A program made the position numbers and the translations under genes. Shown here piece after piece: positions 1 through 9,960 of a stretch of 64,000 nucleotides of DNA. The notes under the pieces are model-generated. The model did no database searches and was not told the origin of the DNA. It was given only the letters and a program-made list of their open reading frames with translations. The DNA lies in contig OX467084.1 in assembly GCA_950106755.1 (NCBI GenBank), forward strand, positions 38,381,213 through 38,445,212, in the 5' to 3' direction. The stretch's first letter is position 1. Every line of letters starts with the position of its first letter. This DNA comes from Climacium dendroides (lineage: Eukaryota > Streptophyta > Bryopsida > Hypnales > Climaciaceae).

Positions 1-2171
1 CTCCTTACATTTTATTAGTTGCTTTTGAAAAATTGTGGTGGTTTTGAGTATAGAAGTGTTCATTCAAGGTCATTTTTAAGGTTGGAGAACAGAAGGCGTA
101 GTCCTACAATTAAGTGCTTCTACCATAGGTTATTAAATAGCTACCACTAGCAAAAATAAATTCATTGGTTATTTGGATTTAATTTTAGTATGAATAGAAT
201 ATACTAATTTTTCTATTATTGTGCATAACAAATGAATTTACACATTGTTATAAATTTTTACAATGGAATTTTCTTAACCAATGGTATTGTCAAGACTCTT
301 AATATGAATAGTGCTAATCAATATATAATAGGTAAAAAAAACTCTCCTTTCTAAAAGATTATACAAATATGTAAGTTCATTTTGTAACATGCAAATCATT
401 GTAAATCAATGTAAGGATATTAGAAATAAAATTATGGACTAGCTAGATAAGGGCACAATAAACCAAAATATAAATATAAAGAATAATCTCAATTTAGGAT
501 TAACTGAGTAACTTCAATATGAAAGGAGGGAGGTACAAACCTATGGTTGTTCTTCATGACCTTATTTGTGTTTCCATCACTTAATATAATTTCAATGCAA
601 ATGAGTATGATCATATAATTGCCTTGATATCTTGAAATATCCAATGAAATAAACTATTTATTTGCTAATTATTGCTATTAGAAACATAGTTGAGGCTAAT
701 TATTAGATCTCTAGCTTGCATTATTAGTTTTAGCATGGTTCTCTTTAACCATTTCAACATGCCATAGTGGCAAAACTTGTCTTTATTGAGCTTATGTATT
801 GAATAAGTTCAAACATGATTATTAAATACAAATTAGTTATTGGACGTAGCTATCTCCTCCAAACTAGATTAAGATTATAAATCGCTCTCCCTCTTTTTAG
901 CAGCATTGTGATATGTGACAATGAAAGTGACATAAAAAGATTACAATGTCTATAATGTTTGAACCATGTATTGTTTAGAAAATAATTTATGCATGTATAA
1001 CCAACTCTATCATGGGATAGAAATTCACATAATTGATCCTTTTTCGGATGACCTTGCAAGGTTAGAGATAGACTCTTGCAAACCTTTAAAAAGACTAATG
1101 AAATATTTTGACTTTGAAAAGACTAATAAGATATTTTTGGCTTTTGAGAATTTTGACAACTTCTTTTGACTTTGAATTTTGAATTTTCTTACATGAGATT
1201 ATAGAATACTTTTTAATCATCACTATCTATATGTAAAGCTTTCTTAAATGTCATTCCAAAAAGTTATAAGTCATATTTTAATATTTATGTCTCCATGAGT
1301 AGCTAAAATTTTGGTTTATAATAAAATAATTTAACCAATTAAATTAAATTGATTGGATAGATCTATATTTAGAAAAATCTTTTGAATCATTTTCTTTAAA
1401 TATTTAATAACATGAAACTATAGAAAAGTTTTTTTTAAGAAATTAGTACTAGAAAAATACAGAATCAATTTTTTGAATTCAATTTAAATGATTTAAAAAA
1501 TCCTTGGGATATTTCTTGCTTACAAAAACAATCTCCCGTTTGTATTGACAATTTTCAATTTCATGTCAAAGCTACAAGCAATTCATAGTTTTCTTTCATT
1601 GTCTACCATCTTTCAATAAAAAGAGCTTTTAACTTTGAAAGAATGGACCTCAATGAGCTCTTTATCAAACTTCAAAGTTTCTCTCTTTTGACATATACAT
1701 TTTTCTCTCGTATATTTGTATTATGGTTTAGAAAACTATGGTGCAAAAAAGTATATTGTATCATTCTAAAATACCTAGACAATAAACACTCCATGACAAA
1801 ATTCAAATTGAAATAAACTATTCAATTTTATAAATTTTTCAAATTTCAAATTGAAGTAGAATCTAAACTTGATAAGTTTCATTTCATTAGCTAGTTTCAA
1901 ATTCAAAAATAGTCAATTTAATGGCTAATATTCAAATCGAAAGAAAGGAGAAGAAGATGCCAAATTTCACTATATGTAATTCTTGCCATTTCTTAAGTAA
2001 GAAAATCAAAAAAATATTACTAAGAAGGAACATTCAACACTAGTTATTGAAAATAAATTGTAGCAGCTCTTCCAAATTAGATGCAAAAACGTTTGTTCTA
2101 TCCAAAAATCCTCTATAAAATCACCTAAATGATACAAAACATCTTCTTGAGCATTTTAGGATTAAAGATGA
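1..2171. other. AT-rich intergenic DNA, no gene seen
   Basis: Long AT-rich stretch with only short chance ORFs on either strand. I see no splice-compatible coding series, no RNA gene and no clear terminal repeats. Confidence 0.6.
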
Positions 2172-2176
2172 ACATG

Positions 2177-2434
2177 GGTGATTGCAAGAATGACTGAACG
2201 ATTTTGGTAGCATTTTGCCAAATTGGTTTTTATTCAAGCTATAACTTTTGAATTTTAAAACCAATTCCAATTTTTTTTTTAAACCTACTTCTAGATGTTT
2301 TGATTGTAATTGTATCCTTTATTTTTCAAAAAAAATTCAAAATTATTTTATATTTAAAATTCAAACATTATAGCTTGGATAAAAATAGTTGGCAAAACGC
2401 TACCAAAATCGTTTAGTCTTTTTTGCAATCATCC
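2177..2434. mobile_element. 258-bp MITE with long inverted repeats
   Basis: The left end (GGTGATTGCAAGAATGACT) matches the reverse complement of the right end (GGATGATTGCAAAAAAGACT). The match runs inward for roughly 90 bp on each arm, including a shared block reading ACGATTTTGGTAGC. ACATG lies directly on both sides (2172-2176 and 2435-2439), which fits a 5-bp target-site duplication. There is no coding capacity. A similar terminus occurs at about 41228 and again at 63818, so the family has more members. The superfamily is not clear. Confidence 0.65.
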
Positions 2435-2439
2435 ACATG

Positions 2440-3290
2440 GAAGAAAGAAAATGGTAATTTTGTCCAAGTGTTATCAACAACACTTTGACTTAAATGCACA
2501 AGTTTGTGGAACACGTGTTTTTTACTAAATTTTTTGAAAGGCAAAACATCACCTTTGGAATTGAAGGAACTAAATCTACTAGTCATTGAAATTTAGGTTT
2601 AATATGATTGACTCACAATTAGTGGTGATTTTCACTCTAATATTTTTGGAGGATATATTCCAACAAGTTGACTAACAGATCCTATCGTTGGTGTCATGAC
2701 CTTTGCTATGACCTTTGATGGATGAATGCATTCATTTGATGGATTATCTTGCATTAATTCAATATGAAATGTGTACTAGTGGACAAGCAAATTGCTTTCA
2801 AATAGATATCCCTAGATGGTGAATTTATCCACTAGAGTTAAACAATTCCATTTGGATGACAAAGGCATTCAAGTGCTTGAAGAGAGATATCTCCAAATGA
2901 TGGATTTATGTGGCACTCGAGTTAGACAACTCCACTTCGATGGCTAGTGAATTAGATTTAGACAACCTTTCAGATAAAGATAAGTGCATTTGAACTTGGA
3001 ATTAAATAACTTTAAGTAGAAGATCAAGACTTCAATTGAATGAGAGATGATATGGAGGAGTATAATTAGGATTTCAATTACTTTAGTGGATGCATGGTCT
3101 TGATAGAACTAAGGATAAAAAAATTAGATGTAAAAAAGAAGTCATAATCTATCTCAAAGACTAATAGTTATTATTGATATTTTCTATTATGTAAGATAGA
3201 GCTTCGAGGTGGGGAGAACTCTCTTTGGAGATTTCTTCTTTCTATAGTCAAGTGGTTTGAGTTCCTTATAAAAGCATTCTTGTTAATAAG
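2440..3290. other. Intergenic DNA, nothing recognised
   Basis: AT-rich sequence with short phrases repeated loosely (for example 'gatggatgaatg' and 'ttgatggatt'). No coding region or terminal repeat supports a feature here. Confidence 0.5.
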
Positions 3291-3292
3291 TA

Positions 3293-3862
3293 CTACCTCC
3301 ATCCCAAAATGATCTTCTTGTTGGACAAAAGGTTCCAGATTAAAGCTAAAAATAACATTTAAAAAACCAATTTCATCCTATAAACAGAGTTTGGTGCACT
3401 CCTAGCATTCTAGAAACTTTGAGTTTTAGAGCCCTTTTCAAAGTGTAGTTTTAGAATTTTAAAAAATTAGATTTTGGGGTGCATAATTCAAAGAGCATTA
3501 GTGGTCAATTACTTATTGAGTGTGAGGTCTTCATTTTGTAGGCATTTAGTATATGCCCAAGACTACGTGTGATCTTTATTCTACCTCCTAGAGTTTCATC
3601 CCCTTCAATCATGCAATATTCAAAGAGATGCAAAAAATAAGAATGAACAATGTTGATTGGCCCCTTTAGTCGTTTCATTTATTTTTTGATTGATGATTGG
3701 ATGGATGGAGGGAAAACTACTACTTGGAGTTGTTTTGTTGATCCCAAATAGCAATCAAAAAACAAATTTGACCAATTTGCAATGTCACAAAGTACAACTA
3801 GAAGATCATTTTTGGACCAAAAAATTAAGGCCAACAGGAAGATCATTTTTGATTTGAGGAAG
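3293..3862. mobile_element. Stowaway-like (Tc1/mariner-type) MITE
   Basis: The element is bounded by TA on both sides (3291-3292 and 3863-3864). Its left end begins CTACCTCCATCCCAAAATGA and the reverse complement of its right end begins CTTCCTCAAATCAAAAATGA; the match continues into ATCTTC.TGTTGG. A 'CT.CCTCC.TCCC' terminus with a TA target is typical of plant Stowaway/mariner elements. The 570 bp carry no transposase ORF, so it is non-autonomous. Confidence 0.75.
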
Positions 3863-3864
3863 TA

Positions 3865-4397
3865 TATTTTTATGTTCTTAATTTTAGGCTATTGTAGAGG
3901 TCTGTAGCAATTGGATTTGTTAGAGAATAACAAATGATAAGGATTTTAGTCTTGCTTTGAGGAAATATATTTTTAAGCCCCAAAGCACTACAAAAATTTA
4001 AGAACTAAACTCCCAACCTACAAGTATTGCTCAAAGGGGATTTTTTTCCTCACCTACTTGGAGATAAATGTAATGATTTGGCCCCTATCTTGTAATTCGT
4101 TAATTCTATATTTTTTTCTCTCTCTAACTAATTGTGGGTCTTTGATTTGACACATGAAATCAAAATTTCCATACCATATCTTTAGTAATGTTACAACACC
4201 TGAATTTCTTCAAAAGAAGGTTTTGAGCAATTATATGAGACTTTGAGCTTTTGCTGGGTGTTGTTGGCAGATGAAATGAGGTTTTAGAATCTTCGTATGC
4301 ATTAGTTTTGGACTCCGTATGAATAAACAATGAATTTCAAATTTTTGAAAAATAAATGTGCCTAAATTCCTCCTTGGGCTCTCATGTATGAGCTATG
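3865..4397. other. Intergenic DNA, no gene seen
   Basis: AT-rich sequence. A short phrase, 'gaggaa[ga]tatatttt', occurs at the MITE edge and again near 3960, suggesting a small local duplication. Nothing coding is evident. Confidence 0.4.
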
Positions 4398-4620
4398 TAC
4401 ATGTTAACCCTTAAACAACAAGCTGGTCAGTGTGAAAATCATCTGTTTGGGTACTGTGTGAATTGTTGGCTTAATAAAAATGCAAAAGCACTCGTTGGAA
4501 GACAAACTACTCTAGAATTTCATGCAAAATTCTGAGGATGAATAATTCCTCTTCTGCCCTGCCGGCCTCCTACACGCAAAGATTCCGTGTCATTCATCGA
4601 ACAGAAAATGGGGCCACAGC
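4398..4620. repeat. Dispersed repeat, direct copy at 57520-57740
   Basis: This stretch shares a run of phrases with 57520-57740, including 'caagctggtca', 'catctgtttgggtac', 'ttgttggctta' and 'aatgcaaaagcact', in the same order and orientation with scattered mismatches and small gaps. It lies just upstream of the conserved leader of the first ubiquitin/RING gene. The second ubiquitin/RING gene has no equivalent. The nature of the repeat is unknown. Confidence 0.6.
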
Positions 4621-4834
4621 GTCGTTTGTGGGTTAAGAATCTAACTGGATAGTTTTGTAAACAGGTCACAATTTGGTCCTCGGTTACCTTGGAAAAAAAA
4701 AAAAGTTCCATCGTTTTCCTCGAAAGGATGCAGACCGACGATCCGAGTCAGTCGGTGGTGACAAGTGGTTCCCAATCGTTTGCTTGATTTCTGGAATGAT
4801 TCCTCCAGGAAATATTTTTTCCAGTCAATCCGCA

Positions 4835-5791
4835 TTTTTTTCAGCTCAATCATGCATGCACGCCGACTAAAAGTGTCTAACAAATCTGCAGTCCTGCCAA
4901 TATATGACCATCGATTGTTGCCAGAACCCATTCGTGCAGCGTGCCTTCAGTGCGTCGATCCAGAGTGGTGCTGTTCTAGCTAATTGGTCTCTCCGTATGT
5001 CAGGTGCGTCAACTCTGAACCTCAATTCTGCTACACTTCTTTCAAAATGAATACAGTGTCTGTGTGTGTGGTTCCATTCTTTCTGTATAATCATACTGAG
5101 ATCGTTATCGTGCTGTTTGAAAAGATTTGTTGATGGAAATTTGAGATTAGACTGAGGGTGTGGTACGCTGTTCACGATTCCAGCCACTTGATCTGCTGAC
5201 CCTTTTAGAATCCGTCCATGCGCAGTTGTTTCTCCAGAATTGAGTCTCAGCAAAGTATAATTTGGTCCCTTGTTGAAATTTCCAGTTCTGTTGCCCGAAT
5301 CTCCAGTCGTAAGTTTTGAAACACGGTATATCCTAGGTAACTGCAACTTTATACTTCGAGGTGTCAGGGTTCAAGCATTCTAGTGCACGAGGCTTTCCAT
5401 TTCAGCCTCTCGATTTGAGGGTTCCTCCAAAATTCTCTCAGGAATACTTCCTGACCGTAAGTGGAGTTTGAGAATTGCTCGTACTCTGACACCCCTTACT
5501 ACGATGTTCGACTTCTGGTCGAAATTTGAAGCTTGATGGGGTCTAACGCATGCTTACTTTAACCTCCAATTCTTCAGAAGAGATTGTACTTTTAAGCTCT
5601 CGTACATGGTCCAGGAGATGGTCTTAGAAAACGCAGTCCGAATAATTTGCATTTGTTTGCAGTATCCCTCCACCAAACCACGTTTTCTGAGCTTCTGCAA
5701 ATGCTTGACTTCATGCCATTCAACATAAGATAACAAGAGTCGGTGGTAACATACGTGCAGATTCCAGCTATTGATTTGGAGAACATCCAAG
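4835..5791 (+). promoter_or_regulatory. Conserved leader and probable 5'-UTR intron of ubiquitin/RING gene 1
   Basis: The block matches 27405-28502 upstream of the paralogue, with scattered substitutions and indels. Both copies hold the plant-type donor CAG|GTGCGT (here GT at 5004) and an acceptor GTGCAG|ATTCCAG (AG at 5759-5760), which would remove about 757 nt and leave 31 nt before the ATG. A second possible acceptor, TTTGCAG, lies near 5662. Plant polyubiquitin genes commonly carry a 5'-UTR intron, which makes this reading plausible, but no transcript supports it. The core promoter and start site are not identified. Confidence 0.45.
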
Positions 5792-6856
5792 ATGCAGATA
5801 TTCGCGAAGTCCCAGACCGGCAAAACCATCACGCTCGATGTGGAAAGCACCGACACCATTCAGCATGTGAAAACCAAGATTCAGGCCCGACAAGGGATCC
5901 CCCCGAACCACCAGAGACTCATCATCCGGGGTTTGCAGTTGGACGACAGACGCACTCTCGGCGACTACGGTGTCGAGAAACAAGACACCCTGCACGTACT
6001 GCTTCGGCTGCGCGGTGGAAATGGAGCAGATCCCACGCCCTTCGTGGATTTGGAGAACGCAAGCTCCTTGAAGACGTCACCCTTCAGCAAGACCGCCAAG
6101 CCGTGGCGTATGGTGTCGAAAGGCTTGAACGTGGAAGGCCTCTGCACCAACGGCTCCTGCGAGGCGTTCGGCCAGCAGGTCGTTTGCGGCAAAGGCTACG
6201 ACATTTTCAACGTCAAACGGAGGAAAGACAACCACTGCCCCGCTTGCGGCCAAACCGTGAAGGTCGACACTTGCTCCTTCTCCGATTGCGAGTGGATGTA
6301 CCAAGGACGGAAGGCCGCACCTATCTGCGTAGCTCGCGCAGGAAGCTACTGTCGCCCAATCTCTTTCGGTGCGAGAATCGCCAACCTCTTCACGCGCTGT
6401 TTGAAGCCTAACGTAGCCCCAGAGCCCGAAACTCCAGAACCGGTCAAGGACATGGCCCCTCTCGCGCCAGCTAAGCGGGAGATCGTGAGTCCATATTACA
6501 CAGCTGAGGACCGGTACGAATACTTCGAAACCACCCACAACATCGTGGAATGGGAATCGCTGGTCATCATCGCTAAGCCGCGTCGGACCTGGGAACTTCA
6601 CGACAAACTCCACCGACATCCTGTCGCAAGCGAAGAGGCCTCCGATGAGGAGGACACACCATCGGGAGTTGTGGTGCCGGTGGATTCTTCTTGCCCGGTC
6701 TGTTTCGGCGGACTGAAACAGAAGACGAAACACACAACCGCGTGTGGACACACGTTTCATGCAGATTGCGTGAGTCTGTGGAAGAGTAACGGCGGCAATT
6801 CCTGCCCGATGTGCAGATTGCCTCTAGAGGAGCCCCCGAGCACGCCGGCTCACTAG
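5792..6856 (+). CDS. Ubiquitin / Cys-rich / RING-H2 fusion protein, copy 1 (putative E3 ligase)
   Basis: Intronless ORF of 354 aa. Residues 1-76 align without gaps to ubiquitin and end LRLRGG; I count 51 of 76 identities. Lys6, 11, 27, 29 and 63 are kept, whereas position 48 is Leu, 33 is Arg and 8 is Gln. Residues 118-166 carry seven Cys (118, 123, 132, 149, 152, 161, 166), probably zinc-binding. An acidic linker precedes a RING-H2 finger at 301-341 with C301, C304, C318, H320, H323, C326, C338 and C341. RING-H2 proteins usually recruit E2 enzymes, so E3 activity is inferred. The RGG at 75-76 could be cut by deubiquitinases, freeing the tail, or the domain could stay as a fixed module. The start is the ATG giving MQIF, as in ubiquitin; upstream in-frame codons hold no better ATG. 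The gene is far more GC-rich than its surroundings. A close paralogue lies at 28503-29750. Confidence 0.85.
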   Translation: MQIFAKSQTGKTITLDVESTDTIQHVKTKIQARQGIPPNHQRLIIRGLQLDDRRTLGDYGVEKQDTLHVLLRLRGGNGADPTPFVDLENASSLKTSPFSKTAKPWRMVSKGLNVEGLCTNGSCEAFGQQVVCGKGYDIFNVKRRKDNHCPACGQTVKVDTCSFSDCEWMYQGRKAAPICVARAGSYCRPISFGARIANLFTRCLKPNVAPEPETPEPVKDMAPLAPAKREIVSPYYTAEDRYEYFETTHNIVEWESLVIIAKPRRTWELHDKLHRHPVASEEASDEEDTPSGVVVPVDSSCPVCFGGLKQKTKHTTACGHTFHADCVSLWKSNGGNSCPMCRLPLEEPPSTPAH

Positions 6857-6871
6857 CTGGGTCGAAACCTT

Positions 6872-6887
6872 AAACCCTAAAACCCTA
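6872..6887 (+). promoter_or_regulatory. Two adjacent telobox motifs after the stop codon
   Basis: AAACCCTA occurs at 6872-6879 and again at 6880-6887, 15 nt after the stop of ubiquitin/RING gene 1. The paralogue has one at 29750-29757. Teloboxes are known plant promoter elements; their role downstream of a gene is unknown. Short telomere-like sequence may also be chance or a repair scar. Confidence 0.3.
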
Positions 6888-6889
6888 GT

Positions 6890-7268
6890 CGCTGCGTTGA
6901 AAAATTCCCGAAAACTCGAAACCCAGCTCCAAGGAGTGAGAAATAAGTTCCCTTTTAACCCTTGAAGGTTTGAGAAGTCCAATTTAGGTTGCAACATGGA
7001 GTTTTGGGGGAATTTGACATGCAAGGTGCAGGAATTTACATATATACTAGTTACACTTTGTACTCATGTTGAGCCGGATTCAATGACACATGGCACTTCC
7101 AATTTAGATCAATATCAATTACGCCTCTTTTGTGTCTCAGAAGTTCCAAGGTGGTTACTTATTCTACATTTACATTGTCATATTCGAATAGGGTAAGGTT
7201 TAGATATTAAAATGATCTTCAATTATGAAAATGGTAGTTGTAAAATCTTCAATTCAACAATGTATGTA
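6890..7268. other. 3' flank of ubiquitin/RING gene 1
   Basis: Non-coding sequence between the gene and the Tc1 element. The probable 3' UTR lies here but I see no decisive polyadenylation signal. The sequence loses clear similarity to the flank of the paralogue soon after the telobox. Confidence 0.4.
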
Positions 7269-8215
7269 CAGTAGGGTCCCAATCAAATTGGCGTTTTCAA
7301 AATCGCAGTGAAGAAAATTTCATTGCAGCCAACTTTGAGAGGCTCCCGAGAGCTGAAAAATTGATATTTTACCATGAAATTTTTACCACAGCTTGATCTT
7401 TATGTTAATAACACATGGTCCAAATTTCAAGGCCAAAAGATTCACCATTTAAAAGTTATTCAAAATCTACCAACATGGGTAGTTGTGGAATTTTTTTCAC
7501 TTCTGCCAACTTTCATAGCCTCCCAAGGATTGGAATTTTTTTTTTTTGCCATGAAATTTTTGGAACAAAAACTAATATATGATTTCATCATATGGTCCAA
7601 ATTTCAGGTCCAAAAGATTAATACAAAAAAAGATATTCACAATCTACCAACATGTATTGTTTTGAGAAACACTTGTGGAAACCATTTCACTACTACCAAC
7701 TTTGGCACCCCTCCAAGGGCTAAGAAATTGTCTATTTACCGTGAATTTTTTGTCACACAACCCTTTCTATGTTAATAACATGTATGCCAAATTTCAAGGA
7801 CAAAAAAATATTACAAAAAAAGATATTTAAAATCTACCAACATGGGCAGCTTTGAGAAACCATTTTTCTATTTCCATCTTTGACACCCTTCCAAGGGTTG
7901 ATATTTTTTTTATTTTTCATGAAATTTTTTCTATACAATAATTTCTATGTTAATAACATGTGTGACAAATTTTAAGGTAAAAAAATTTATAATAAAAAAG
8001 ATATACACAATCTACCAACATGTGTAGTTGTAGGAAACATTGGGAGAAGCCATATCACTACTACCAACTTTGACACCCTCCCAAGGGTTGAGAAATTGTC
8101 TATTTACCATGAAATTTTTGGCACAAGATATATTTTATGTTAATAACAAGTGTGCCAAAATTCAAGGTCAAAAAATTTATACAAAAAAAGGCACACACAA
8201 TCTACCGATATGTAT
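7269..8215. repeat. Left inverted arm of the Tc1 element, five ~180-bp subrepeats
   Basis: After a unique tip of about 55 bp the arm is a chain of five diverged direct repeats. Each runs from a 'ccaacttt...cctccc.agg' block through 'atgaaattttt', 'tatgttaataaca' and 'caaatttcaagg' to a closing 'aatctacc.acatg'. The closing phrase starts at 7464, 7641, 7831, 8009 and 8199, giving spacings of 177, 190, 178 and 190 bp. Short ORFs across this arm arise from the repeat and are not genes. Confidence 0.85.
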
Positions 8216-8353
8216 AGTTGTGAGAAACAGTTTTAGAATATATTGAGAATATTGTAAGAATATGGACACTCATGCTTTTGGTCTAAAATTGTCCAAATGT
8301 CCAAATCCCCATACATAAATGCTTCTCAACAAAATCAAGGATACCCAAATCTA

Positions 8354-8412
8354 GATGTGTGCACTTGTCACATCTAAAAGAATGCACTTGTCACATCTAA
8401 AAGAATGCACTT
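8354..8412. repeat. Short tandem duplication inside the Tc1 element
   Basis: The phrase 'tgcacttgtcacatctaaaagaa' occurs twice in a row, followed by a third partial start 'tgcacttgt'. The unit is about 24 bp. It lies between the left arm and the transposase. Confidence 0.7.
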
Positions 8413-8574
8413 GTTTAAAATTTGAACACCATATGTGCATGAAGAAGCTTTTCCTCTCAATATGAATGCTTGCTTTCAAAATTGAGCATTACAGGAGGTA
8501 GGATGTGTGCTGAGGCAAGTAATGGGTGATTATTTTTCCAATTAGAGGATTGAAGATTTTGGGGACATGAGTGC

Positions 8575-8865
8575 ATGAAGGATGTGTTGACTGAATGGGT
8601 GAGGCTATGTGCTGTGTGGTTAACTGGAGCTATGTGATGACTGAGTATGATTGTTTGATGAGTGAGGCTATGTAAGGGTTGCATCATGGTGACTTAGTGA
8701 ATGTATGTGATGAGTAAGTGAGGCTATGTGAGGGTTGAATTATAGTCACTGAGTGAGTGAATGAAGGTTGGATCATGGTGAGTGAGGTAATGTGGTGACT
8801 GAGGGAGATAATATGGAGATTGAGTGAATGAGAGTTGGATCATGGATGGTGGGTGATTACTAATT
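8575..8865. repeat. Degenerate 'gtgaggctatgtg' direct repeats inside the Tc1 element
   Basis: Phrases such as 'gtgaggctatgt', 'agggttg.atcatggtga' and 'gactgagtga' recur several times in the same order, about 70-80 bp apart, with many mismatches. The block sits just upstream of the transposase start. It may be a decayed tandem array or subterminal binding sites. No coding is visible. Confidence 0.6.
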
Positions 8866-8949
8866 AAGGTTTGATTAAGATTTGAGTGCTCCAGACATGA
8901 GGTTAGTTAGTAATTTTTTTGGATCCAATTACCATTTTGAAAGTTGTAG

Positions 8950-9960
8950 ATGATGGCTATTTCAGTTGAAATTCGTGCTCGCATTATAGGTTTGAGTGAG
9001 GGAGGAAAGATAGGAGTTGATATTGCAGCTATTGTTGGAGTCCCTGTTAGAACAGTTCAGAGGTTGGTGAAGAGATTTCGAGAAGATGGAACCTACAGAA
9101 GCAAACCTTGTGGTGGAAATCATGCTAAGAAGCTTAGTGATAGAGATGTTCGTATTATTAAACGTGTCTCACAAGCTAATCGTCGCTTAACGCTCTCAGA
9201 GATTACTAATATGTATCCTACTCAAGTGTCTAGAAATACTATTCGAAGGGCTTTACATAGGAGTGGCATTTATAGTCGAATTGCAGTCAAAAAACCTTTT
9301 TTGACACCTCGTCACATGTCTCAACGATTGGCTTTTGCTCAGAAGTATTGTAGGTGGAGTGTAGAAGAATGGGAGCGAGTTGTTTGGACAGATGAGTCTA
9401 CTTTTGAAGTTGGAAAAAATTCTAGATAAATTCATGTTTGGAGAACTGCATATGACCGCTATGCATCAGATTGTATAGTTCCAACTTTTAAGAGTGGGAG
9501 AACTTCTTTGATGATTTGGGGTGCATTTGCTGGAGGACAAGTTTCACAACTTGTTTTTATGCCTAAGGATCGACGCTCTGCTAAGGATTTTGTTGAAGTG
9601 GTTTACAATGGCGAGTTGCTTCATTTTATGGGTAGAGTGCCACAAGGATTGCTCATGGAAGATGGCGCACCTGTCCATTGTAGCAAACTATGTGGAGAAT
9701 GGAGACAATCACACCTTTTGGAGAAGCTTGATTGGCCTGCAAACTCTCCCGATCTCAATCCAATTGAGAACCTTTGAAAGATTCTGAAAGATGCAGTGCA
9801 ACATGACCCAAATAGGCCTAGAAACTTAGATGACATGAAGACAATTATTGAAAGAGAGTGGAGGTTAATTAGTGATACAAAGCTCCTCCAATTATGTCAT
9901 TCTATGCCTTCTAGGTTACAAGCAGTGATTGAGGCAAATGGAGGACATACACATTGGTAG
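8950..9960 (+). pseudogene. Tc1-type transposase, two in-frame stops
   Basis: A single reading frame of 337 codons shows the full Tc1 plan. Helix-turn-helix DNA-binding segments lie at about residues 5-45 and 60-110. The DDE triad is D148 (in VWTDES), D238 (in MEDGAP) and E273 (in NPIEN), with 34 residues between the last two: DD34E. The C-terminus ends in GGHTHW, close to the usual Tc1 ending. The frame is broken only by TAA at 9427-9429 and TGA at 9775-9777, the latter where family members have a conserved Trp after IENL. The enzyme would cut and paste the element at TA sites, but this copy cannot make full-length protein. The last codons overlap the right inverted arm, which starts at 9947. 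The ATG at 8953 is an equally possible start. Confidence 0.92.

Noticed and set aside
4867..5346. A 159-codon minus-strand ORF upstream of ubiquitin/RING gene 1
   Set aside because: It lies in the leader, is not kept open in the paralogous leader and shows no domain.
5743..6411. A 222-codon second frame across ubiquitin/RING gene 1 (and a 271-codon one at 28454-29269)
   Set aside because: It overlaps the real frame, is extremely Arg/Pro-rich and lacks domains. GC-rich coding sequence tends to leave a shifted frame open.
7374..8246. ORFs of 133 and 68 codons in the left Tc1 arm, and mirror ORFs at 9897-10676
   Set aside because: They follow from the subrepeats of the inverted arms; the protein sequences are low-complexity and repeat each other.
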